Shown: positions 10,663 through 20,364 of the stretch, in pieces
Numbering within the stretch: position 1 is the first letter of the stretch
How the letters are laid out: each line of letters begins with the position of its first letter
DNA from: Oryzias latipes
Lineage: Eukaryota; Chordata; Actinopteri; Beloniformes; Adrianichthyidae
NCBI RefSeq assembly: GCF_002234675.1
Contig: NC_019880.2
Span: forward strand, 13,691,756 to 13,755,755
Length of the DNA stretch: 64,000 nucleotides
Direction of reading: 5' to 3'
Notes under the pieces: model-generated
What the model was told of the DNA's origin: nothing
Seen by the model: the letters and a program-made list of their open reading frames with translations, nothing else
The model's database searches: none
Made by a program: the position numbers and the translations under genes

Positions 10663-11155
10663 ATTTCATGCATGCATGTGCCTGTCATCCGTGGCCATGC
10701 AGCTGTTCTGGCCTCCTGTTGGTTAGGTTTATTTTGGGAGCTGCCGTGTCGTTTAATTGCTTTCTTGGATTTTGAACTTGGGAAGCACGGCAGAACATGA
10801 TTAATCTTAGACTGTGTTTAGAAAGTGTTATTGTCGAGTTATCGTCATAGTTAGGACGTGTTCATGCCCTTAAAAAGTATTTTTGTGGTTTGTACTTCGT
10901 ATTTTTTACTCTCCAAGAAAGTACAAGAAAATAAATTACATAAAAGGAAAAACAACAACCTTTATTTTTAATGAGGCATGGGTCAAGACAGTTCCTGCTC
11001 CCCAAGATACCTGAATGTAACTGCAACGCTAGTTCCAAAGAAATTGTTGTTTGTTATTTATCCATTTGTAAATACATTTGTTATACTTTATGGTGACAAT
11101 CCTTTGGTGTTTTTTGTTAAAGTGTGGGCAAAAACATTACTTTTATGTGATGTTC
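10663..11155. other. Left edge of duplicated unit, no gene seen
   Basis: AT-rich sequence between the duplication junction and the hAT target site. No gene or repeat is recognised. It should recur at the left end of copy 1, outside the window. Confidence 0.5.
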
Positions 11156-12776
11156 CTCTAGATCAGTGTTTTTCAACCTGTTTGAGCCAAGGCACACTTT
11201 ATCCTTGACAAATATCCTGCAGCACACCAGCATCCAAAAATTTAAAAAGGAGAAACTCTAGTCTGTATTTGTGTACAGTCCCTCTGCAATCTCGTGTGCA
11301 TTTTTGTGATAATTGTGGCACAAAAAGCTGGAAGTTGCAGCTGTTTTTTTCTAAAAGATGGAATAAAAGTTGAGTTAGTTTTCATTAATATTTTCAACTA
11401 AATTATTTGAAATTTTATTCTGGTAGTTGTTTTTTCCCTCCAGTTTATTAACATGCAATTTTATGCAACCTCATGATAAAACAAATATATTCTTTCTAAA
11501 TAGTGATTTATTTATTTTTAAATATCTTTTTAAATGTTGGTGCAAAGGCAACTGTAATTTTTGAACAATATGATCAAAATATGTTTGATAAATTTACATG
11601 AAAAAACTAACATCATATTTGTTTTCTGTAGCTACACAAAAAGTGAGCATGTTGAAGTTTTTTTAGTTTTTCTTTTGTTTTAATCAAAAATGAAGTTTTT
11701 GAAAATTTTTACAAAAAAGTTTTATTTCTTTTTTGACGATTAATTTGCTTTGATTTAGTTAGATTATGTCTGTTGCCCTTTACCTTAAATCAGTTTCTTA
11801 AATGTTGTTACTAGTTCCATTTACGCTTAACTTTTCATTTTTCAAAAGTGACTAAAGTCTTTTTTTTTCCTTTTTTCTTTTTTTAACTTGTCCTGTCCAA
11901 CAGCTGGGCAAATAGATGAGAGCTGAAGGCCTCTTGTGTTGGACATATTTTAATTTAACAACAGGGGTTGTAAATCTTCTGACAAACTTCAAACCAACTA
12001 GTGTGAAATATTTCATTCAATCGCAAACGCAAAATATTTATGTAGAGGCGAGCTAACACCTGTGCTTAAGTGAGTGTTTATGTTCTTCTAAAATAGATGA
12101 TGGAATGTGAAAGAAAGGAGGGAGAGTGCCCAGCCATCCCCATACCAAGACCCCTGCCGCAGTGGTAGCGGCAGCCAGAGCCCCCAGCCGGACCGCTATG
12201 AGGCCCCCAGAGACAGAGAGCAGGGAGGCATGGGGTGATAGAGAGCGCAACCCCGGCCCAACCAGGAGAGCAGCCCCCCCACCGCGCCGGGAGGGCCCAA
12301 CGCAAGGCCCCGCCCGAGAGGAGCGCCCACAACCCCAGACGATCACCTCATCACCACCCAGGAGTTCTGGGCACCCCAGGTACGAGCCAGGACCCCCCAA
12401 GGGAGACCCGCTCCGCGTTCCAGGCAGCCACCCATCTGGCCCACGGTTGGTCCAGGAAGGAGTGAGGCAGGGGGCAGCTGCCCCCGCCCAGGAGGAGGGC
12501 ACCCAGGAGAAAAGGGGGTCCACAAGAGGTTTTGTAAACATGGCCCGACCAGCCTCAGCCACAGTTGGAAATTTGGCGAGGCCCAGCACCCAGGGGCCAG
12601 GACCAGAACCCACACCACAGGGACACGGACACCCCCCGGCTCAGGTGTGATGTGATCCCCGGCTTCTGGCCTTGCAAGAAAGCTCAGGGATCCCTCTCCC
12701 CGTGTCGAGAGAGCACTGCCGGGCCCAGGAAACCAGCACCCCGGGGACATGGCCGCCGTTGCCAAGGACCCAGTAC

Positions 12777-13564
12777 CAGTGACGTGCGGTGAGGTTAATG
12801 GCTGGTGAGGCACTGACGTCATCAGTCAGATTTACAAACATATGAACCATACTGAGTAACTTATTCACCATTTAATTGACAACAGGTAACGTGTTTTGTT
12901 TAAAATATCATTTCGACATGTTTTTTTTCATATACAAACTGCAGCTTAGAAAAAAGCACAAACATTATTATAGTCTTACCTTTACTTGTAAATAAAGTCC
13001 ATTCGCCGCTCCTTCTGAAGAAAATGACTTGCTGCTTGCTATCACTTCTTCTATTATTTTTTAGCGTCATAATCTCAGGGCTCACCGGCGCCCCCTAACA
13101 TGAGGCACGGGAACTTCTGGCCTCACCCAGCGGCTTTTTTGCCAGCGTTTAGCGCTCAGCACAAGAAACACGTCCCTCACATACAGTTATTTATAAAAAA
13201 CAAACACTGTACATCATATACATCTGCTAAATTATGTAAACTCAGCTCATATAGTACAAGTGATTGAACCGACATACAGAGAGACAGCAGTACCGTCTGA
13301 CTGCATAGGTATTGCGCAATCCAAGGTGAGCCTCAGCGGGCTGGTGCCTCATCGCACGTCACTTATTAGTATCTGAACGGCAAATGCGGAAATTCAGCGA
13401 TTTTGAAAAGAAAAAACACCCAAAAATGGTACATTTAAATGGAAAATGACTGCAAAGCACAAATTACTGATTAAATATAATAATTGAATTTATTTTTTCT
13501 CTTTTCTTCCCATAATGACAGGTGAGGCACAGCCTCACCTGCCTCTCCTGACTGCACGTCACTG
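12777..13564. mobile_element. hAT-type non-autonomous element (788 bp)
   Basis: Terminal inverted repeats cagtgacgtgc / gcacgtcactg with an exact 8-bp target duplication cccagtac (12,769-12,776 and 13,565-13,572). No transposase frame is visible inside. It interrupts the GC-rich block. Confidence 0.88.
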
Positions 13565-13718
13565 CCCAGTACCCCCTACCAGGGATGGGGTAGGGGACAG
13601 ATGGTCCAAGGTCCCACCTTCCTTGCGAAATGCGTGTGTGTTCGTGAGGGTGTGTGTGTGCATGTATGTGTGTTGGAGTGTACATTTGGAGGAGTAAAGG
13701 GTGTGTGTACTAAGGGGG

Positions 13719-13960
13719 TGCAGTTAAAATTGGTGGGTAGGGCACTGAGGGGACATCTCCTGATTACTCACAGTGATGTCCCATCACTCTGCCCACCACG
13801 GGGCCCTAAATGTCTAAGGTGCAGTTAAAATTGGCGGGTAGGGTTCTAAAAGGACATCTGCTGCTTGCTGGCAGTGATGTCCAAGCACCCCCCCTACCAA
13901 GGGGCTCTACATGTCTAAGGTGCAAATAAAACCATGGGGGGGGGACCACTGCAAAGTAGC
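13719..13960. repeat. 101-bp tandem repeat
   Basis: Units begin at 13,719, 13,820 and 13,921, a constant 101-bp period. Each starts tgcagttaaaattgg or a variant and ends aatgtctaagg or catgtctaagg. The third unit diverges after its first bases. Confidence 0.8.
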
Positions 13961-14524
13961 TCTTCCCCCCAAGGTGCATCACAGGCTAAACCCCCCCACC
14001 CCCTCACCCTAATATAAGATTATATGAGGAAGGGCGTAAGCCGGTAAGTCTGGGACAGCTGGTAGACTGTCTGCATAGAGCCCAGATCCCCTCAGCCCAG
14101 GGGTTCCATCCCCCGAAGCGCAGACCCCCCAGGCCCCACACCACCCACCCCACACAGAGAGAAAGGAGCCAGAAGGTGCCGCCCCCCCACAGCCAGTCCA
14201 GGCCCCTGCCCCCAGGCACCGCCCATGGGAGGGCTCTGGTCAGGCCTCGACGGGATCGAGAGAGCCAACCAGCCAGAGCGACTGCTGATTGCCTCAGCGG
14301 AGACCCCGACCTGTCACATCTCAAGGTCCCGTACCAATAGTGGACCCTCCCCCAAGCAGCCACAGGGCACAGGGCGGAGCCAACAAGCCCCCCCCCCCTA
14401 CCCACCCCAGACCCCGTAGCCCCGGCGGATGTCACCCAGAGCGACCGGGGGCCCCAAAAGGGGTGCCACGCCCTGTCCCAGAGCCCTGGAAGGGGTGATC
14501 ACAGCCCCAGGTGCAGATGGCCAG

Positions 14525-14606
14525 CCCATCCAGCGGCGCTGGATGGGAATAGATTACATTACATCATCATCCAGCGGCGCTGGATGATGATGTAATGTAA
14601 TCTATT
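14525..14606. repeat. Two adjacent perfect palindromes, copy 2
   Basis: Identical arrangement to 174-255: a 10-bp-arm palindrome (14,525-14,547) abutting a 28-bp-arm one (14,548-14,606) with a ggc loop, at the GC-rich/LINE boundary. Confidence 0.9.
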
Positions 14607-15256
14607 TGCAAGAAAGTACTCGTGGAAGTTAGGTAATTCTAAGACTCCGCAGCTTTTTGCAGATTTTAAAGTTTTTAGATTAATTCTTGCAGGTTTATTG
14701 TTCCATAAAAAGCTTGATATGGATGAGTCTAATGTTTTGAACCATTTTAATGGTGGTTGTGTGGGAATCATTCTTCCACTTTCGGCTTCTCCCATCAGGG
14801 GTCGCCACAGCGAACAAGTCGCATGGTAAATTTGGCAATGTTTTACGCCGGATGCCCTTCCTGATGCAACCTTCTCAAACCGGGCTTGGAACTGGCACAG
14901 AGGTAGAGAAGGGAACAGGGAGCAGCCCGGAGTCGAGCCCTGGTTTCACGGACGGAGGGCGCCGCAAACCAGCACGAGCTAAACCAGCTCCCCTGGTTGT
15001 GTGGGAATCATTGAGAAGAGATAATTAACTTTTGGTAAGATTTTCATTTTAACTGTGGCTACCTTGTCCATAAGGGACAGAGGCAGGTTGACCCAGCGGG
15101 TTAGATCGTGCTGAATGCTTTTCAGTAATGGGGTGTGGTGAAGCTGCACCAGTTCTGATAATTTTGGGGGAAAATAAATTCCTAGGTATTTGATATTGCC
15201 TGATTTAACTGGTATTGATAATACTTGCTCCGCATTACTGTTCAGTGGCAATAAAA
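14559..15256 (-). mobile_element. L1-like LINE ORF2 3' fragment, copy 2
   Basis: Same fragment as in copy 1, differing at single bases only, with the same SINE (14,773-14,994) in the same place. The LINE and SINE insertions therefore precede the tandem duplication (or its later homogenisation). Confidence 0.82.
14773..14994 (-). mobile_element. tRNA-derived SINE with 18-bp TSD, copy 2
   Basis: Copy-2 counterpart of the SINE at 422-643, with the same 18-bp repeats at 14,755-14,772 and 14,995-15,012. Confidence 0.8.
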
Positions 15257-16977
15257 CAGATTTATTCCAATTAATTGAGTAGTCTGATATGGAGGAGAAT
15301 TCATTAATAATTAAACAAAAAAGTTGTACCGGTATTTCTTTTTTGATGATTGATTTGTTTCGATTTAGTTAAATGTTGGCCACTTTACTTTAAGTCTGTT
15401 TCTTAAATGTTGTTACTACTTCCATTTACGCTTATCTTTTCATTTTTCAAAAGTGACTGAAGTTTGAAAGCGAAATCATCCTTCAATCCAGACTTTATTA
15501 GAAAAGTGTTTCAGTTGGAAAGATGACTTGGACCAAACTCTGGGATGTTTGGCTGTTATTAAACACAAACCTTGAAGGAGAACTAAATTGTTCACCTCTT
15601 TTTTCTTTAAGAAGATTTAAAAACTGTTCAAATGTATATGTTTGTTGTGGTTACAAGACGTTTAACAGGGAAGACACATTGTAGCACAGAGACGCTGTCA
15701 CTTTAACACAGTGCACCATTGGAATAGTAGTGCAAAAACTGACGCCGAGGCCAGACAGACAAGCGTCTCTGAGCTTCATTGTTTTGTTCACTTGTTCCAC
15801 GGTCTGATACCGGATCCTGCGGAAAGCTACACCGCTAAAGACGAGCTTTAGCTGGTATTTTTGTTGGAACTAAGTGACTTTATGAGCTGAATCAGAACAA
15901 GGAAATGAGGAATTTAACCACTTCTGATTGGTCAGACTGATGACGTATGAATAGGGGGTCCAAGAATAATTGATGGAGACAGTTAAAGGGGCAGGACATT
16001 TCCGAAAACAGAGCTGAAGCCAAATAGCTAAATAGCGGTACTTTAATTCTTATCAAAATGTCTTTAATAGAATAAAATAAAAACAAAGAAAAAAGTATTT
16101 TATGATCTTTCATATGCCTAACTACTCAGTGTTTTATCAGGGCCTGTTTGGATGAACAAAGAGCTGGGGCCTCATTTATAAACGTTGCGTACGCACAAAA
16201 GCGTACGCTACTCTCTACGCAATAGTTGAGATTTATAAAAAGCAAACTTGACGGGAAAATGTGCGGTCCTTCACGCAAGCTCTGACCCAGGCGTACGCAC
16301 AAAAACAGGTGAAATGAGAAACGGCGACACCGTCGGCAGATGGAAGAAACACGTGAAAGTGAAAATGACAATACTGCCTCTCATAAATAACATGAAGACT
16401 TCACAAAGCAAGTCGTACAATTAACAGCCTACACGAACACCCGTTGGACCGATCAGCAGTGAAACAAACAAAAAAAAATCAAACGAAAATTACAACAGAA
16501 ATTCAAATGAACACTTATTTGCAAAAAGAAAAGTGAAACATGTTCTGCAATATTGGCATGTTGTGCAATTCATCCTCATAAATAATATAAATAATATAGT
16601 TAACAGAACGAAATAATGTACACAACTGATATTCTCGTCAATGTGTCCGTCTGGCGGAGCAGATATAGGTGCAGACAGACAGATGGATAGATAGAGAGAG
16701 ATGCATTAATTGTCCACTGGGGAAAGTTGTTTTCATAGTAAAACATTTCTTCATAAGGTACGGAATTATGGCATTCATGCATATGCCTTTAGTTTGTTTT
16801 ATTTTTGATAAAACAATGTATGGCGTATGTCTCAACCATTCAGAAAGCAACAAGAAATTACATTTGCGCTGAACAATTTCCCATTTCCACGTCGATTATT
16901 CCCGACATCTGTAGCTTGTCAGATGCAATTAAATAGATGGAAATAAAATGCCCCATCACAATGCGTAATGACGCACA

Positions 16978-17105
16978 ATGGCTGATCTTGCGCTCTTAGA
17001 AGATGTGGCAAATGGAAGAATTCGGAGTGAACGCATCTTCAGCAAGGAGACTTGTTGGCAAACGAGGACGAGTGGCTTATGAGCCGGTTCCGACTTCCTC
17101 TGCAG
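16978..17105 (+). pseudogene. HARBI1-like transposase N-terminal remnant, copy 2
   Basis: Same N-terminal remnant as at 2,609, starting at ATG 16,978. A 4-bp deletion near 17,038 (ctttagacagc in copy 1, cttcagc here) shifts the frame. Confidence 0.72.
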
Positions 17106-17542
17106 GATTTTGGGGGTGTGTCACCCGGTGCATCTGGCGCGTCGGTGTCCCCCTGCGCCTCAGTCACCACTCCACTTAAAAGGGATTCCCCAATTATAGC
17201 CGCCAGTCTCTCATCAGGAGGGGTCAGCTCCGGTGTCCCCCCCCCACACCCGTGGCGGACACGGGTGTGTGTGTGTGGGGGGTTCAGCGCTAGACGTTTT
17301 TTTGCCTTGACTTTGATGTCCGACCTTTTCTTTTTTATTTCGGCCACGGTCCGAGGTTGTGAGGCTGCAGCATTTTCGGCGTCTGCCCCCGTCTGCCACT
17401 CACGTGCCTTTTTGGCATTAGTAAAGCCCACACTGTGACCTCCAAACAACATTTTTCTCCTCTTTTCCACCTCGCCAACGATAACTTCTACTTCACATTG
17501 AGTGAAGTTACGTTTTTTGGATTTTCTCTCCGTGTTTGGCAT
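17039..17542 (-). CDS. Harbinger Myb/SANT-like DNA-binding protein, open frame, copy 2
   Basis: A 167-codon frame lacking the C-run shift seen in copy 1. The N-terminal 75 residues hold the Myb/SANT-like domain (KKRNFTQCEVEVIVGEVEKR, later RTVAEIKKKRSDIKVKAKKR); the middle reads TPELTPPDERLAAIIGESLL. The C-terminal 25 residues appear to be antisense of the deleted transposase, so the protein is probably a hybrid. In autonomous Harbinger elements this protein helps carry the nuclease to the nucleus and to DNA. Without an intact nuclease nearby it is probably a relic. Confidence 0.55.
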   Translation of the reverse strand: MPNTERKSKKRNFTQCEVEVIVGEVEKRRKMLFGGHSVGFTNAKKAREWQTGADAENAAASQPRTVAEIKKKRSDIKVKAKKRLALNPPHTHTRVRHGCGGGTPELTPPDERLAAIIGESLLSGVVTEAQGDTDAPDAPGDTPPKSCRGSRNRLISHSSSFANKSPC

Positions 17543-17922
17543 GGTTTCGCAATCAATGAATATTCATTTGTGGACGTTTCAAGGACTATTTATGGGCAAC
17601 TATGGGCGTGTCATGAGGCCGCAAAAGCTGCGCAGCATTTAGAATTGGTTGTGATTTATTAAGGGAAAGATGCGTAGGATGTGCGTGCGCACGGTTTTAT
17701 AACTCCGAATATTTCTGTGCGTACGCACGTCCTATGTTTCATCCGTACGCCACTTCTGACGCAAATCCTACGCAAAGTTTTATAAATGAGGCCCCTGGTC
17801 TCCTGGCAATGGTAAATGTTCAGTGATCAGTGACAATGGATAATTTCCCACTGCACACCTGACCATGTCTCACACCACACTAGTGTGTTGCGGCAGACCG
17901 GTTGAAAAACACTGCTCTAGAT

Positions 17923-19642
17923 GTTGCAGGACACATTTAGTTAAGGTGTGTTTGTGGGTTTTTTATGGGTTTTTTAAAGACCTAAATGACCTGCAGAACC
18001 ATCATGAACTAAACTAAGGATTTGGCACCGAAACTTCTGTGAAATACTTGCTCAACAACATTCCAGCTTAGGTTACCAAGTGCAGGGGGAATCCAGGTAC
18101 GCACTAACAGGTCGTTTTGAAAGTGAGATGGCAACTTTGTCCTGCTAGAAATAACAGCAGGAGAAAGTTGGGTGGTTGGAGTTTGGTGACGCCATGAAGA
18201 AGGACTATTGGTCCCCATTCAAGGAGATTCTGGCAAACCATCCGGCACCCCAGAAGGGGAAAGTAGTTTTCTGCAGGCGCTGTTTTCAGTACAGAAGGGG
18301 GAGTTGTTGTCTTTGACTAGGAATATTGTTGGATCTCAGTATTTCCTCCATCCTGCTGACACGCCTCCTCTTGAGAAAGCAGGGGCTGAGGACTTTGGGG
18401 TGGAGCCACCCATCACCCAAGCTAGTCACCCTAATCCATGAGCACCAGGAATGCCTTGCCACAGGGGTGCGCAGTAGTAGCGGTTTCAGGCACAGGTGTG
18501 CAAATTTAACGGTGGGTGGCGGTAACAGCGGCTCAGTTCTTGGAAAAATTTCTGTGCCACTATTGATTTCCTATTATCTGTTCTATCACAGAGTTTATAA
18601 CAGCCTGAAACCTGTGAACTGCTGTCCGTACAGCTGATCCTGTCTCCTGTCACACACAGCTCGCGTGTGTGTGAACGAAAGGGGAGGGGTAGTGGGCTCA
18701 AGCTGAGAGGTGGAACGCGCACAAGGAGAGCTGCCTACTGCGCAACACCAGGATCATTGTGTACCTTTAGATGACTCAGCTCATGAAAATAATGTCATCC
18801 TTTATGAACTATTGCAGACATTTTAATGACGGGGCTTTATTGTCCATAAATGTATTCTTTGTCTGCCTGTGGTTTACTTGGTGTCAGTATTTGACATACA
18901 GACAGCAGGTAATGCAGGAAAACAGCTGCACTTATGAGATCATAAATAAATAATCCATAATTTAGGGGAAAAATCAGCACAATGTTTTTACCTATTTCTT
19001 CAGACTAAAAACGTTAAATTTATTGGTGCTGCTGTGTGAATGTTTCAGATCAATTTACATTTAATATTATTTATTGATTGAATTATTTTTTCTCACCATC
19101 AAATGGTTCAGCTGGTCAAAATGTTTCTAGTTTAAATAAGGACGGACAGATTTTTTTAATTCAGGCACTTTAAGCTTTTCTTCTGTTTAAGACTATAACA
19201 GGGTTTCATTGTTTCATTAAATAAATTTCTTATTTGTTTAATGTGGATTTATACTGCTTTTTTAATTGTTAAAAGATACAATTTTAAGGATACTTACACA
19301 ATTTTATAGATACTAAACCAATATATTGTCAGCGCGGCGAGTGTGTGGGGGTGGTAGGATGGGTGGTTAGGGGGGGCCTTGCAAAAAATAATTGAGAAGC
19401 ACTGCCTAGATCACCATCGCCAGGTGATTTTCACCCGAGCAAAACTATTTACATCAATTTCAATATGTCGCATGTGAAAGAGTTTGTGCCTTTAACAGGG
19501 AAGTCTCACATGTCCCAAGAATGGGTGGACCAAAGACCAAGTTTCTAGTATTATTTTATTGTTCTTTTAGAAATGTTTTGTTCTCAAATTCCCAATTTTT
19601 CAGTAATCTTTGAGCATGTTTTAAGGAACTCTTTCAATTTAA
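17923..19642. other. Gene-free part of duplication, copy 2
   Basis: Counterpart of 3,559-5,278, about 99% identical by eye. No gene, RNA or complete mobile element is visible. Confidence 0.5.
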
Positions 19643-19678
19643 TACACATACCACAGTTGTGTAACTGTGGTATGTGTA
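19643..19678. repeat. 16-bp-arm hairpin, copy 2 (compensated base pair)
   Basis: Same hairpin as 5,279-5,314, but with C at 19,651 and G at 19,670: the G-C pair became C-G and the stem stayed perfect. Confidence 0.92.
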
Positions 19679-20364
19679 ATAAAAGAAAACGAATATATCT
19701 TGTGTTGTCATGTTTTGATCTATTTTTTATGACAAGTACCTTTTGTTGGGTATATTATATGGGGTAAAAATCACCGGGCAAAAGTGACGGTGTACTTTTT
19801 ATAGCGGAAGTGTTCTAGGGTTAACCAAAGCCCCAATAGATCGAGTCTGAAAGTTCAGTTTCTAATTTGCATGGTTGATTTCAGATTGTTTATAAGTCGT
19901 GTCACCTGACAACCCCCCTTCATTTATCCGGACTTGGAACCAGCACATGAAAGCATTAGATTATGGCTTCTTGTAGTTGCATTATTGTCTTTTTTCTTTT
20001 AATTTGCATACAGTGGTCCCTCACTTGATAAGTGTCAAAATAATAATAATAATAATAAATAATATTCAAATGACGACTGTATACGTAAAATTATCCTAAT
20101 TATATTTTAGAATGAAACCCTTTGAACTGAGACCTACTCACTAAAAAAATAAGTAAAATACTAAACTAAATAAAATATTGACCTACTACATGGTAACTAA
20201 CTTTTTTTTCCTTTCCTTTTTTTTTCTTTTAACAGCACAGAGAACAGAACAGGATCCTACACAAAGTTTCCTCCATTTTTAGGAGAAAACCTTCTAAACA
20301 TACTAAACTAAAAACAATGTCGACCTATTTAATAATAACTAACCTACTTTGGGACTCACTTCCC

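Larger units (their letters stand above)
12115..14547. repeat. GC-rich repeat block
   Basis: Two C-rich stretches (12,115-12,776 and 13,930-14,547), far above the local G+C content, with a GT-rich microsatellite near 13,630-13,675 and a 101-bp tandem repeat between them. Both strands give long but meaningless open frames. A shorter block of similar character lies at 62,165-62,430. I read it as an interspersed-repeat internal or UTR sequence, not a gene. Confidence 0.6.
16167..17794. mobile_element. PIF/Harbinger element, internally deleted, copy 2
   Basis: Same element as 1,797-3,430, 1,628 bp, with ctg on both flanks (16,164-16,166 and 17,795-17,797). The Myb-like frame is open here, while the nuclease start carries a further 4-bp deletion near 17,038. 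Confidence 0.85.
11164..17914. mobile_element. Composite hAT-like element with nested insertions
   Basis: The left end (cagtgtttttcaacctg at 11,164) and right end (ggttgaaaaacactg to 17,914) form hAT-type terminal inverted repeats. They are flanked by an exact 8-bp duplication ctctagat (11,156-11,163 and 17,915-17,922). Nested inside are a GC-rich block with its own hAT MITE, the LINE/SINE fragment and the Harbinger element. Copy 1 has the same right end at 3,550, with ctctagat at 3,551-3,558. Confidence 0.82.

Noticed and set aside
12053..12871. Long overlapping open frames on both strands in GC-rich DNA
   Set aside because: Frames are open in several registers at once, are rich in Pro/Gly/Ala/Arg and lack domains; they reflect base composition in a repeat block.
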